Shown in pieces: positions 17,904-26,195 of a stretch of DNA of 64,000 nt. Source of the DNA: Micromonospora sp. CP22 (GTDB taxonomy: Bacteria > Actinomycetota > Actinomycetes > Mycobacteriales > Micromonosporaceae); NCBI RefSeq assembly GCF_009712475.1, contig NZ_VCJO01000014.1:49823-113822 (forward strand), given 5' to 3'. Under the pieces are notes generated by a model, which saw only the letters and a list, made by a program, of their open reading frames with translations, was not told the origin of the DNA and did no database searches. Both the position numbers and the translations under genes were made by a program. Each line of letters opens with the position of its first letter. The first letter of the stretch is position 1.

Positions 17904-17924
17904 GTACAGCCATCCGTACAGCCA
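17904..17924 (+). repeat. Left arm-type repeats (GTACAGCCA x2)
   Basis: GTACAGCCA occurs at 17904 and 17916, exactly 12 bases apart, between the tRNA and the integrase 3' end. The same nonamer with the same period occurs three times at the right end (29820-29852). Paired repeats of this kind at both ends of an element are likely integrase arm-binding sites. Confidence 0.6.
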
Positions 17925-17927
17925 AGG

Positions 17928-19064
17928 TCAGCCGAAGAGGTGCTTCGCGGCCTCATCGACGGCGGCCCGCTCGATCTCTGGCAGGACGTGGGCGTAGGTG
18001 TTCATGGTGAGTCCGATCTGACTGTGACCGAGCACCTTCATCACGGTTCGAGGCGAGGCCCCGGAGACGAGTAGGAACGTTGCGCAGGCGTGCCGCAGGT
18101 CATGCAGCCGTAGCCAGTCGAGATCAGCGGCAGCCCGGATCTTGTGCCACGTACGGTCGATGTGGTCGGGATCGATGGGCGTGCCAACCTTCGACGGAAA
18201 GACCAGGCCGTGATCCTGCCACCGCTCCCCCGCCGCCAGTCGATCCGCGGCTTGCTGTCGACGGTGCGCACGGAACAACGCGAGCGTCTGCGCCGGCACC
18301 GGCACCGTTCGCCGGGACCGATCCGTCTTGGGTGCGACGAGCTGCAACCGGCCCTCGGCACGCTGAACGGTCTGCCGGACGGTGAGCGTCCCGGCGTCGA
18401 AGTCGATGTCCGACCAGGCGAGCCCGAGGAGTTCCCCGCGACGCAGCCCCACCGTCAGGGCGCACACGTAGAGCGCTTCGAGGCGGTGACCCCGCAGCAC
18501 GTCGAGCAGCCGCTTGGCCTCATCCACGCCTAGGGCGCGACGCTCGGTCTGCCGCATGGCCGGCGGACGGACCGATTTCGCGGCGTTGCGGTGCACCAGC
18601 TCCTCCCTCTCAGCATCGCCGAGCGAGTTCCGGATCAGGCCGTGAATGTGGCGAACCGTGGTCGCCGAGAGACCAGCATCCGTCTTTTCCGCCAGCAGCC
18701 GGCGGATGACGGTCGGCGTCAGTTTGTCGAGAGCCAGCTTGCCCAGGGACGGACGGACGTGGTTCTCAATGAGCTTCCGGTAGCCCTGCAACGTTGACGG
18801 GCGGGTGCCGTCGCGCTCCTTCATCCGCAGCCACTCGTCCAGCCATTCACCGACCGTCCGGGGTGCAGCGGCAAGGTTCTGCCCCAACTTCTGGCGGCGA
18901 CGAAGGTCGGCCAGCTTGCCGAGCACTTCCCGTTCCGTCTTGCCATAGACCCACTTCCGGGATCGCTTTCCGCCGATCCACCCGAGGTCGAGCACGGCTG
19001 CGAACCCGTCCCGGTACTTGAAGACCGACCCCTCGCCGTGGGACCGACGCCGATTGCCGCTCAT
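17928..19064 (-). CDS. int: Tyrosine site-specific integrase of the AICE
   Basis: A 378-residue tyrosine recombinase. An N-terminal AP2-like arm-binding part (SVFKYRDGFAAVLDLGWIGGKRSRKWVYGKTE) is followed by a SAM-like core-binding domain (VGEWLDEWLRMKERDGTRPSTLQGYRKLI) and the catalytic domain. The catalytic set is visible: Arg in GLRRGELLGL, Lys in the beta-hairpin APKTDRSRR, HDLRHACATF (His, Arg), LGHSQIGLTMNTYAH (His, nucleophile Tyr). ATG 19064 overlaps the xis stop (ATGA), so int is coupled to xis and rep. It should recombine the 42-base tRNA core. Confidence 0.95.
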   Translation of the reverse strand: MSGNRRRSHGEGSVFKYRDGFAAVLDLGWIGGKRSRKWVYGKTEREVLGKLADLRRRQKLGQNLAAAPRTVGEWLDEWLRMKERDGTRPSTLQGYRKLIENHVRPSLGKLALDKLTPTVIRRLLAEKTDAGLSATTVRHIHGLIRNSLGDAEREELVHRNAAKSVRPPAMRQTERRALGVDEAKRLLDVLRGHRLEALYVCALTVGLRRGELLGLAWSDIDFDAGTLTVRQTVQRAEGRLQLVAPKTDRSRRTVPVPAQTLALFRAHRRQQAADRLAAGERWQDHGLVFPSKVGTPIDPDHIDRTWHKIRAAADLDWLRLHDLRHACATFLLVSGASPRTVMKVLGHSQIGLTMNTYAHVLPEIERAAVDEAAKHLFG

Positions 19065-19267
19065 GCCGCGAAGTCCTCCGATGCTGAGAGAAGTTCCTCG
19101 ATCGCCGCTACCGGGATGAGTCGAGCCCGACCGAGCTTCACCGAGCGCAGTCGACCGGAGCGCATCAGGACGTAGACGGTGTCGCGGCAGATGCCGAGTA
19201 GGGCGGCGGCTTCGGCCGGTCGGACGCTCCTGGGCGCGACCGCGCGGGAGTGGTTGAGGGTGGTCAT
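19061..19267 (-). CDS. xis: Excisionase (MerR/HTH_17-type DNA-binding protein)
   Basis: A 68-residue protein with a winged helix-turn-helix: VRPAEAAALLGICRDTVYVLMRSGRLRSVKLGRARLIPVAAIEELL, the standard excisionase domain. It directs the integrase towards excision by bending the arm regions. Its ATG overlaps the rep stop as TGATG, and its own stop overlaps the integrase start, so rep-xis-int form one coupled unit. Confidence 0.92.
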   Translation of the reverse strand: MTTLNHSRAVAPRSVRPAEAAALLGICRDTVYVLMRSGRLRSVKLGRARLIPVAAIEELLSASEDFAA

Positions 19268-21018
19268 CACGCACGTCCTTCCTGTCCGAGGGAGCCGGAA
19301 CCGGTCAGCGGCGACGTGACCTGCGCCGCCTTGTCGCGTGCTGTCAGGAGTGCGGCTTTCCATTGGGCGCGTTGGGACAGGGCGCGCAGGAGCCGGTGTT
19401 GCAGGGGGGCGACGTCGGGGTCGTCGGGACGGGCGAGTTCCCACGCGTACGCGGGCGGGTCTTCCTGGTCGACGGGGTCGGAGTCCGCTGCGCCGCTGGT
19501 GACACCGAGAAGGTTGCGGACCCAGGCCCGGGCGTCGGCGCGGTGGTCAGCGAGGGTCTTTCCCGACCAGTCGCGGGAGACGAGGATGCGCCTGCCGCCG
19601 ATGCCGAGGGTCGCCCGTTGGTGGACCTTGCCCTTGCAGCGGCCCGGTTGCAGCCTGCCGTGGGCCTTCTTGGGTTGGATGCCGTAGAGCAGCCAGTTCG
19701 CGCACCGCTCGTTGCACGGCGTGACCCGCAGCTCGTGCCAGAGCCGGTCGAGGTGGTCCCGTTGCCGGTCCGTCTCGGCCTTGTGGCAGTCCGCGGCGGA
19801 CTTGGTGATGTACTTCGTGATGTAGCCAATCGTGCGGTCAGCGTGGACGGTGCCGGGGGTGACTCCTTCGGCGTGGACCTGGGTACCGAAGCGCACGACG
19901 TGCGCGGGTTGCGCGTCGGGGTCGGTGTCGATGTCGTCCAGGGCGTCAGCCCACGACGGCAACTCCTGCCCGCTGTCCGGGTCGGCCCACGCGGCCCGGT
20001 CGCCATCCCACACGGGTGGCTGGTCGAGGGTGTACCGGGGTTCGTCGGCGGAGGGCCACCAGACTTGGTGGTAGGTGGCGGCGGCGACCTGTCGCAGCAC
20101 CGCCCGGGAGATGGTGCCCCGGATGGCGAAGTGCGCGTGTGGGGCGAGGCGTCGTTGGGGCTCGACGCATCCGGCGTACTGGACGTTCCACCCCACACAG
20201 CGCCGCAGGTTCTGCCAGAACCGGTCCAGCAGCCGGGCGAAATGCACCGCGTCCCACGCCGCCCGCCGGTAGTCGTAGCTGTCCGGGTCGACGGGGGTGC
20301 CGTCGGGCAGGACCCGGCCGTAGGAGCCGAGAGTGAGCGACAGCCACATCGACGGCCGATGTTGCGTGCCGTCCGGCGCGACGTACACACGGCCGAGGGT
20401 GCGCGGCTCGACCTTCTTCCGAGGTAGGTCGGGGGCGTCCTGGCGGCGGCGGGTGGAGCGTTTGCGGCGCCCACCGAGGCCGAGTTCTTCCCCGTCGTGG
20501 CCGGGGGCGATCTGCCCGCGTAGCCCTTCGGCGGCAGTGGCTTCCTCGACCTCCGCGATCGCCTGATCGATGGCGGGGATCTGGTCGAACTGTGCGGAGC
20601 GTTGGGCTTCGTCGCGGGCGAACTCCAGATGAGCGCGGAGCATGACCAGCTCACGTTGCGCGTCGCTGACCGGGTACGGGCCGAACGGGTTCGGTTCGTC
20701 GGCGCGGTGCCAGCCTTCCCGGATCTGGGTCTGCCGCAGCCGCCGCGCACGCTTGGCACACGGCGAGCACTTGTCTTCCCGCGTTGACCCGCACGGCAGG
20801 TCGATGACCTCGGTCAGACCGGAGTGCAGGTCGGTGCGCCGCAGGGTCACCGGGCGCAGGCACACGCCGTACTCAGCGGCCATTTCGGTGAGCACCTGTC
20901 GGGACATGGGCATGGCCAGGCGAGCAGCACGCGACCCAGCCGCCGGCGGCACGACGGCGGGTAGGTCGGCCGGGGGTGGGGTGTCGGGGGTGAGGCCGGG
21001 CAGGGTCGGGGCGGTCAA
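19267..21018 (-). CDS. RepSA-like rolling-circle replication initiator
   Basis: A 583-residue replication initiator of the AICE RepSA type. A CxxC-type zinc site lies near the N-terminus (PCGSTREDKCSPCAKRARRLR). The metal-binding HUH-like motif is APHAHFAIRG (about residue 293), and a Tyr/Lys motif follows in GYITKYITKS, consistent with nicking and rolling-circle replication of the excised circle. The start chosen is TTG at 21018, overlapping the upstream stop (TTGA) and preceded by GGAGGTGACC; a later ATG (MPMSRQVLTEM) is possible. The basic tail overlaps xis. Confidence 0.85.
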   Translation of the reverse strand: MTAPTLPGLTPDTPPPADLPAVVPPAAGSRAARLAMPMSRQVLTEMAAEYGVCLRPVTLRRTDLHSGLTEVIDLPCGSTREDKCSPCAKRARRLRQTQIREGWHRADEPNPFGPYPVSDAQRELVMLRAHLEFARDEAQRSAQFDQIPAIDQAIAEVEEATAAEGLRGQIAPGHDGEELGLGGRRKRSTRRRQDAPDLPRKKVEPRTLGRVYVAPDGTQHRPSMWLSLTLGSYGRVLPDGTPVDPDSYDYRRAAWDAVHFARLLDRFWQNLRRCVGWNVQYAGCVEPQRRLAPHAHFAIRGTISRAVLRQVAAATYHQVWWPSADEPRYTLDQPPVWDGDRAAWADPDSGQELPSWADALDDIDTDPDAQPAHVVRFGTQVHAEGVTPGTVHADRTIGYITKYITKSAADCHKAETDRQRDHLDRLWHELRVTPCNERCANWLLYGIQPKKAHGRLQPGRCKGKVHQRATLGIGGRRILVSRDWSGKTLADHRADARAWVRNLLGVTSGAADSDPVDQEDPPAYAWELARPDDPDVAPLQHRLLRALSQRAQWKAALLTARDKAAQVTSPLTGSGSLGQEGRA

Positions 21019-21236
21019 CAGGTCACCTCCGGGATCTCGAACAGCGCGGGTTGGGTCGGGGCAAGCGGGGTGCTGCGTGCTGGGCCGATGTGTGAGGCCC
21101 AGCGGGTGGCCGCAGCGTGGTGTCGTGGGCAGGTGACTTCGGCGCGGTAGTGGCCGGTGCCGGGCTGGCCGGCTTCGATGAGGGCGGTGGCCCACCTGCC
21201 GCAGCGGGCGCAGTAGGTGGGCCACCGGGCGGTCAT
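21015..21236 (-). CDS. Small zinc-ribbon-like AICE protein
   Basis: A 73-residue protein (MTARWPTYCARCGRWATALIEAGQ...) with CxxC at residues 9-12 and a later CPRHH, which could complete a zinc site. The stop overlaps the TTG start of rep, so the two are translationally coupled. Such small zinc proteins are common just upstream of rep in AICEs; function is not known. The ATG at 21236 was chosen over one 14 codons upstream. Confidence 0.65.
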   Translation of the reverse strand: MTARWPTYCARCGRWATALIEAGQPGTGHYRAEVTCPRHHAAATRWASHIGPARSTPLAPTQPALFEIPEVTC

Positions 21237-21241
21237 GGCGG

Positions 21242-21679
21242 TCAGTGCCGGCAGCCGGAGCAGTGCAGCCCGGCACACGCCGACGTGCGGGAGCGAAGCA
21301 GAACGGCGAGGACGACCAGGACCAGGACCACACCCGCGATCAGCGGTGCCGCCGCCCGAACGGCGGTGGTGATCTGGACGGCGGCGTAGCCGACGCCGGC
21401 CACGGCAGCGATTCCGGGAATGGTGGCGGCGGCGATGACGTGGCCGCGCCGCAGTCGACGCACGACCGGCGGGGCGGCGGTCGGGGTGTCGAGGAATCGC
21501 ACCGTGACCGTCACCCGATCACTGCCGGGGAGCTGCTCCGGGGCGGTCATGGACAGCAGCCGACCGGAGTCCCGGACCAGGGCGACGGTGGCGGCGACCT
21601 CGGCCGGGGTTCCGACGACACGACGGGCGACCGCGGCGGGTCGGCGGTGGGACTGGCGAGCGAGTTGGGTGCGGCTCAT
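21242..21679 (-). CDS. AICE membrane protein (unknown)
   Basis: A 145-residue protein with a soluble N-terminal half (MSRTQLARQSHRRPAAVARR...) and two hydrophobic helices at about residues 82-103 and 110-128, ending in a cysteine-rich tip (SACAGLHCSGCRH). Its start overlaps the stop of the upstream DUF2637-like gene (ATGA). The position next to spdB-like genes suggests a role in spread of the element in mycelium; this is inference. Confidence 0.6.
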   Translation of the reverse strand: MSRTQLARQSHRRPAAVARRVVGTPAEVAATVALVRDSGRLLSMTAPEQLPGSDRVTVTVRFLDTPTAAPPVVRRLRRGHVIAAATIPGIAAVAGVGYAAVQITTAVRAAAPLIAGVVLVLVVLAVLLRSRTSACAGLHCSGCRH

Positions 21680-22263
21680 CGGGTGACCTCCGAGGTGAGG
21701 ACGTGGCCGTTGCGCGGGGCTTGGACGACGGACGACACCAGTGCCGAGCGCACCGCAACCGGGGTCGACGGGACCGGGGTCGGGTTGATGACCGGTGGCG
21801 GATCGGTCGGCAGGTCAGCGGGAACCTGCTCGTCAACGGGTTCGTCGGCCGGGGTGGGTGCCGTCTTGGTGGTGCCGGTGAGGACGAGCTTGGACAGGGC
21901 GAGGAACGCCAGCGCGGGCACCGAGGACAGCAGGCGGGAGGAGAAGCTGTCGTTGGCTACCGCGATCTGCGCGGCCAGGGACAGGGCGACGGCGGCGACG
22001 AGCAGCACCAGCGGGTAGGCCACGGAGGCGTGCGGGTCAGAGCGTCGACGACGGCGGATGACCAGCAGGGCGGCGGCGGGCATCAGTTCGGAGATGACGG
22101 CGTTGGACCAGCCGAACCACTCACCGGTGCCGGCCGGGGCGTGGGCCATGGTCCAGTCCTTGACGTGGGTGAACGACGCGGCACCGGCCATCCCGCCCAC
22201 GGCCAGGAGGATGAGGGCCAGGGCGACGCCTTCGAGGCGTTCGGCGTTCAGGAACCGGCGCAC
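21676..22263 (-). CDS. DUF2637-type membrane protein (SpdB-like)
   Basis: A 195-residue protein with four predicted membrane helices (residues about 10-30, 50-67, 81-100, 112-132) and a proline-rich cytoplasmic tail. The pattern LILLAVGGMAGAASFTHVKDW...GWSNAVISELMPAAALL matches the DUF2637 family common in actinobacterial plasmids and AICEs. It probably helps spread the element between mycelial compartments together with the FtsK-like pump. It overlaps both neighbours. Confidence 0.75.
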   Translation of the reverse strand: MRRFLNAERLEGVALALILLAVGGMAGAASFTHVKDWTMAHAPAGTGEWFGWSNAVISELMPAAALLVIRRRRRSDPHASVAYPLVLLVAAVALSLAAQIAVANDSFSSRLLSSVPALAFLALSKLVLTGTTKTAPTPADEPVDEQVPADLPTDPPPVINPTPVPSTPVAVRSALVSSVVQAPRNGHVLTSEVTR

Positions 22264-22517
22264 GAGGTCACCTCCCGGTCAGTCGCGGTGGTCGGGGCAG
22301 GGCGGAGCCAGGCACGCAGGTTGCGCAGGTAGATCGCGCCGTAGACGAAGCAGGAGACGAGGAAGCCCCACTGCCCGGTGGCGATCGAGTACGCCAGCCA
22401 CAACCCTTGGGCGGCGAGGCCAACTGCCCAACCCGTCCACGAGCGCTTGCCCGCGAGGTAGAGGCCGGTGACGCCGACGGCCATCAGCAGCCATGACCAG
22501 AGTTGGTCGGTGTTCAT
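22248..22517 (-). CDS. Small AICE membrane protein
   Basis: An 89-residue protein (MNTDQLWSWLLMAVGVTGLYL) with three short hydrophobic helices around residues 6-22, 28-45 and 49-65, and a basic tail. It overlaps the DUF2637 gene by 16 bases. ATG 22517 follows GGAGG at good distance. Probably part of the transfer or spread module by position; no family recognised. Confidence 0.65.
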   Translation of the reverse strand: MNTDQLWSWLLMAVGVTGLYLAGKRSWTGWAVGLAAQGLWLAYSIATGQWGFLVSCFVYGAIYLRNLRAWLRPAPTTATDREVTSCAGS

Positions 22518-22531
22518 GTGCGGGACCTCCT

Positions 22532-22810
22532 TCACCAGAGGGGTTGTTCGGTGTAGCCGTCGGGCAGGGTCATGGAAGGGCGGCGTCGGGTCTTGGGTGC
22601 CGCAGGTGCCGGGGCGGGCGGGGGGTCGCGTCGGACGTTGCGGATGTCGGTTTCGACCGTGGAGCCGTCGGGCAGACGCAGCCGGACCCGGCCTTCGCTG
22701 GTCATCCGGACGACTTCGCAGGCCGGTTGCCGGTAGGCCGCGGACGGGGCGGTCATGAGGGTCGGCACCAGCCAGACCTCTTGGCCCTCCCGGTACGGCT
22801 CGCGGCTCAC
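22532..22810 (-). CDS. Small AICE hypothetical protein
   Basis: A 92-residue soluble protein (VSREPYREGQEVWLVPTLMTAPSA...). The middle reads like a small beta-barrel (ACEVVRMTSEGRVRLRLPDGSTVETDIRNVRRD) and the tail is proline-rich. The GTG at 22810 overlaps the upstream stop (GTGA). Function unknown; the operon position links it to the transfer module. Confidence 0.6.
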   Translation of the reverse strand: MSREPYREGQEVWLVPTLMTAPSAAYRQPACEVVRMTSEGRVRLRLPDGSTVETDIRNVRRDPPPAPAPAAPKTRRRPSMTLPDGYTEQPLW

Positions 22811-22995
22811 GCGACCCACCCCCACGCTTCGGCGTCTTCGGCGGCGATTTCGGCGTGCTGGCGCAGGGCGGCGGTGATGATGTCGGCCGCATGCGGGTCG
22901 GGGGTGCAGTACACGCAGTGCTGGTCGGGGTCGGTGTGGGTGAGGTCGAGGCAGGTGCGGCGGATGGGCCGGCGGTTGAGTCGACGGGTACGCAT
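22807..22995 (-). CDS. Small AICE hypothetical protein with HCVYC motif
   Basis: A 62-residue protein: a basic N-terminus (MRTRRLNRRPIRRT) then DQHCVYCTPDPHAADI, which could bind zinc through CxxC plus flanking His. The C-terminus is acidic and helical. It overlaps the next gene by four bases. No family recognised. Confidence 0.55.
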   Translation of the reverse strand: MRTRRLNRRPIRRTCLDLTHTDPDQHCVYCTPDPHAADIITAALRQHAEIAAEDAEAWGWVA

Positions 22996-23013
22996 CGGAG
23001 AACTCCCGGAAGG

Positions 23014-23322
23014 TCAGCGGTGGGTGGGGGTGACGTGGACGCGAATCCACTCCGGCGGTTCGCCGGTGCTGGCGACGGCTTCGGAGAGGCAGCGCCACAG
23101 CGCCCACGCCTCGTTGGGGGTCAGGTACATGCGGCGGCGACCGGAGCCGACCGCGACGTAGAGGTCGGCGTCGGGTGTGACCCGGACGGTGACCGGGACG
23201 GACGCCTTCTCGACGTGCGGGGCGCGCAGCCGGTAGAAGCGACGCGGCTCCGGCGCGGTGTTGGGTTCGTCGGCGTAGGGAATCCGGACGGGGGTGCCCT
23301 CGGGCAGCTCGTCGGCGGTCAT
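23014..23322 (-). CDS. AICE hypothetical protein
   Basis: A 102-residue soluble protein (MTADELPEGTPVRIPYADEPN...) with mixed beta/alpha character, including VTVRVTPDADLYVAVGSGRRRMYLTP (split motif) and a C-terminal helix EAWALWRCLSEAV. The ATG overlaps the stop of the FtsK-like gene. No family or catalytic motif recognised; probably expressed with the DNA pump. Confidence 0.6.
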   Translation of the reverse strand: MTADELPEGTPVRIPYADEPNTAPEPRRFYRLRAPHVEKASVPVTVRVTPDADLYVAVGSGRRRMYLTPNEAWALWRCLSEAVASTGEPPEWIRVHVTPTHR

Positions 23323-24971
23323 CGAGGGTCACTCCCGTTCGTGGTGTTGAGGTCCAGGGCGTTGAGCAGTGACGGCGGCAGCAGCGGCGCGTCCTGCTTC
23401 GGCGCGCTCGGCCGGTAGGTGTGCCGCCCATTGCCGTTGCCGTTGCTGCGCGGCTTGACGACCGGCGAGGCGGGGGCGACGACCGGCTCCGGCTGGACCT
23501 CCGGCGGGGCGGGGAAGGTCGCGGCCATCTCACGGATCACGTCATCGGGCAGGTAGGAGAACCGCACCCGCGCCGGTTCCGGCTGACCATCGAGCAGCAC
23601 GTAGGCGACGCCCTTAGCGGACTGTGGAATCTGGTCGGCCAGTGCTCCCCGGTCGCGGGCACCGTCCCCGAGGAGCAGGTCGACGTGGGCGCGTTCGGTG
23701 AGGCCGAGGGCGATGCGGGTGGGGAAGAAGTCCCGGACCGAGACGACTTCCTTGCGCGGGTCCTGGGTCGCGGCGACGACCAGCACACCGAGCCCGGCAC
23801 CTTGGGTGAGCAGCAGACCCAGGGCTTGGGTGATGCGCTGGCGGATGTCACTGTCGGGCAGGAACGCCAGCAGGGCTGCGATCTCGTCAATCACCACGAC
23901 GATCAGCGGCTCATCCACCGTGGGCGTGTGCACCCGCACCTTGCCCCGCAACTGCTGCTGCCGTGCGCGCATCCGGGCCACGGCGTCATCCAGGAGGTCG
24001 GCCATGCGGGCCCAGTCGTCATCGACGTACCGGGAGAACAGCGCCCGGCCGATGGACAGCTCCATGCCGCCCTTCGGGTCGATCGCCCACACCCTGACGA
24101 GGCCGGAGCGGATGCCGGCGGCGAGGGAGCGCAGCAGGGACCAGATGACCGAGCCCTTGCCCATCCGGGTCGCGCCACCGATCAGCACATGCGTGGCGAG
24201 CAGCCGCAGGCAGTACGTCGCGAGGTCTTCCCGCACACCCAGCGGTAGCGCGGTGAAGTCCGGACGGACCGGCACCGGTAGCGGCGCGACAATGCGGGTC
24301 AGCGGGTCACGGCGGATGAACACCAACCACACCTGCCGAGGCCGGTCACGGAACCGGACCCGGTCGACCAGACCCAGCAGCACCGCGAGGCGACCCGACC
24401 GGGCCGGGGGTGCCTGACGGCGGCCGGAGAAGACCCGGCAGTGCCGGGTACCGAACGAGTACGCCAGATCCCTCGCGGCCTTGTGGTAGACCTCCGGGTT
24501 CTGGCCCTTCGGCATCCGCACCACCAGCTCATCGGTGGCGTAGGAGCAGCGCACCGACAGCAGCCGCGGCAGCACTTCCCCGCCGTCGTACTTCTTCACC
24601 AGCCCGCACAGCGACATGACCTCGTGCCACTGACGCCGGTACACCCACAGCCGCCGCCACACCGTCACCAGCCGGAGCACGACCAGGCGGTGAAACGACT
24701 CCCGGCCACGCCACCACCACACGCCCGCACCAGCAGCGAGGACGAGTAGGACCAGCAGGTGAGGCCACCAACCGTGCGACCGGTAGAAGTCGACGGCGAC
24801 CAGGACCAGCGCGACGGCAGGCCAGGCCCGCCAGTGCCGTACCGCGAACACGGCAAGCCGCACCACCGCGACGACCAGGCGGGACAGCAGGAACAGGGTC
24901 GTGAGGGTCCAGACGATCGGCCACGGGGCGGTGATCTGGAACCGGCGGAAGTTCACCAACGGTGCACGCAT
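23319..24971 (-). CDS. FtsK/SpoIIIE-type DNA translocase (TraSA-like)
   Basis: A 550-residue conjugation protein. There are two to three N-terminal membrane helices (residues about 15-110). The ATPase domain has Walker A GGATRMGKGSVIWSLL, with Lys-Gly-Ser rather than the common Lys-Ser, and Walker B EPLIVVVIDEIAALLAF. ATQDPRKEVVSVRDFFPTRIAL and the late SFSYLPDD-like segment (here RFSYLPDDVIREM) complete the fold. In AICEs a single such protein moves double-stranded DNA between cells. The ATG at 24971 overlaps the upstream small gene (TGATG). Confidence 0.92.
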   Translation of the reverse strand: MRAPLVNFRRFQITAPWPIVWTLTTLFLLSRLVVAVVRLAVFAVRHWRAWPAVALVLVAVDFYRSHGWWPHLLVLLVLAAGAGVWWWRGRESFHRLVVLRLVTVWRRLWVYRRQWHEVMSLCGLVKKYDGGEVLPRLLSVRCSYATDELVVRMPKGQNPEVYHKAARDLAYSFGTRHCRVFSGRRQAPPARSGRLAVLLGLVDRVRFRDRPRQVWLVFIRRDPLTRIVAPLPVPVRPDFTALPLGVREDLATYCLRLLATHVLIGGATRMGKGSVIWSLLRSLAAGIRSGLVRVWAIDPKGGMELSIGRALFSRYVDDDWARMADLLDDAVARMRARQQQLRGKVRVHTPTVDEPLIVVVIDEIAALLAFLPDSDIRQRITQALGLLLTQGAGLGVLVVAATQDPRKEVVSVRDFFPTRIALGLTERAHVDLLLGDGARDRGALADQIPQSAKGVAYVLLDGQPEPARVRFSYLPDDVIREMAATFPAPPEVQPEPVVAPASPVVKPRSNGNGNGRHTYRPSAPKQDAPLLPPSLLNALDLNTTNGSDPR

Positions 24972-25141
24972 CAGGCCACCGCCTTGCGGGTCTGCTCCTG
25001 CTGCGCTGTCCACATCTCGGCGCAGACCTTGTGCACCGGGGTGCCCTTCGGGCTACGGCAGATCGCCGGCTGCCCGCAGATCACACACGGGACCGGCTCG
25101 CCGGCACCCGCGCCACGCGTCCAGTCCAGAGAAGTTGGCAT
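24971..25141 (-). CDS. 56-residue zinc-finger-like AICE protein
   Basis: MPTSLDWTRGAGAGEPVPCV begins a 56-residue protein with CVIC and two further cysteines (AICRS, KVCAEM), which could form a single zinc knuckle. Its stop overlaps the FtsK-like start (TGATG), strong support that it is a real, coupled gene. Confidence 0.6.
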   Translation of the reverse strand: MPTSLDWTRGAGAGEPVPCVICGQPAICRSPKGTPVHKVCAEMWTAQQEQTRKAVA

Positions 25142-25186
25142 GATGAAACCGCCCTTCCAGGCCGACAGAGGTTTCGGAGAGGGCAG

Positions 25187-25224
25187 CGGGGCGGTCGAGC
25201 TTTCCTAGGGCCGAGACCGCCCCG
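25187..25224. terminator. Hairpin between two small AICE genes
   Basis: A perfect 10-bp stem (CGGGGCGGTC / GACCGCCCCG) with an 18-base loop lies between the two small cysteine-rich genes. It probably limits read-through into the transfer operon. Confidence 0.5.
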
Positions 25225-25242
25225 CGCCATTAGCTGTTGCTG

Positions 25243-25413
25243 TTACCGGTGACGCCGCTCGATCCGAGCCGCCGCGTCACGACCGGCCTTGCCAGACCGG
25301 CCCGCGCCCGACACCTGCCCCTGCGCTGTCGCGGTCACCGCGATCTGCGGGCAGTAGCCACACGCACCCGAGTTGCCACACGTACACGAAGCCGGGCGAG
25401 TACCTTTGGCCAT
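25243..25413 (-). CDS. 56-residue cysteine-rich AICE protein
   Basis: A frame from ATG 25413 gives MAKGTRPASCTCGNSGACGY and then CPQ, with four closely spaced cysteines, and a basic C-terminus. The cysteines could hold one zinc or a disulfide pair. It has no overlap with neighbours, and an AGGTCC-type site precedes the ATG. Plausible but short. Confidence 0.5.
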   Translation of the reverse strand: MAKGTRPASCTCGNSGACGYCPQIAVTATAQGQVSGAGRSGKAGRDAAARIERRHR

Positions 25414-25441
25414 CGGTGGGACCTCCAGAGTCCTTCCGACC

Positions 25442-25473
25442 GGCCCGCCGGGAGCTGCAACTCACGGCGGGCC
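25442..25473. terminator. Hairpin downstream of the Pra-like gene
   Basis: GGCCCGCCG pairs with CGGCGGGCC around a 14-base loop, 94 bases beyond the stop of the Pra-like gene and just upstream of the small cysteine-rich gene. Confidence 0.45.
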
Positions 25474-25566
25474 ACCCTTCAGCCAGTCGGCTGACTGACC
25501 TCGCCCCGCACGCCGAACCGCAGTTGAAAGCCCGGCGCACGGCGACACCAGTCACCCACCGGCCGG

Positions 25567-25968
25567 TCAGGCCGCCTTGCTCCGCGTCTCGGCCAGAGTC
25601 TTCGGCGCGATCAGCGCAGTCGCCCGGAACGAGAACTTGAGCCGCTTCGTGTCGGAGTCCACGTACGGCGTCACCGTCAAGCCCTCGATCTCCACCGGCT
25701 GGAACGCGCCCACCGGCGGGACCGGCTGGTGATCGGTCAGGATCTTGATTGGCACCTCACGAGAGCGGGCACCCAACTCCGGGTCGAGATCCATCACCCG
25801 GCACTGCCACACCCGCGTGCCCGTCACCTTGTCCTTGCTCGGCGTCCGCCGACCCGTCTTCTCGTCGTAGTCCTGCGCCTCCGCGATCGAGTCCGGCACG
25901 AACACCGCACCGTGCGGAAAGACCGCCTCGAACGGAACCGAGAACCGAGTACCACCCCTGAGGGCCAT
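25567..25968 (-). CDS. Pra-like activator of AICE replication, integration and excision
   Basis: A 133-residue soluble protein. MALRGGTRFSVPFEAVFPHG, TRVWQCRVMDLDPE and FQPVEIEGLTVTPYVD match what I recall of the plasmid replication, integration and excision activator family (pSAM2 Pra type). Pra turns on the replication and transfer genes. It sits next to the divergent GntR-type gene across a 227-base control region, as expected for a Pra/KorSA-style switch. ATG 25968 is preceded by AGGAGCAGG. Confidence 0.7.
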   Translation of the reverse strand: MALRGGTRFSVPFEAVFPHGAVFVPDSIAEAQDYDEKTGRRTPSKDKVTGTRVWQCRVMDLDPELGARSREVPIKILTDHQPVPPVGAFQPVEIEGLTVTPYVDSDTKRLKFSFRATALIAPKTLAETRSKAA

Positions 25969-26026
25969 GTCCTGCTCCTTCGCTGCTGCGACTTGACCGG
26001 CAACCCGGTCTCTGTGATGCAAGCAA

Positions 26027-26153
26027 CCTAACAACTGATAGGCGTACCAGTCAACTGTTAGGCACGAAGTTCTTGCACTCCGTCACTGAGCAGGCGGAAT
26101 CCCTTTCATCTGTTAGGCCGCTGGTAACCTGCAACCAGTCCTAACGGTTAGGA
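26027..26153. promoter_or_regulatory. Cluster of CTAAC/GTTAG operator-like sites in the divergent control region
   Basis: Between the Pra-like and GntR-type genes lie a perfect palindrome TCCTAAC-G-GTTAGGA (26139-26153) and a partial one, CCTAACAACTGATAGG (26027-26042). Single GTTAGG half-sites occur at 26057 and 26112. All share the same core. This is the expected layout for autorepression by the adjacent GntR-type regulator, but binding is inferred. Confidence 0.55.
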
Positions 26154-26195
26154 CAGCCCGAACAGTGCAAGCCCGACCAGCCAGGGGGCACCGCG

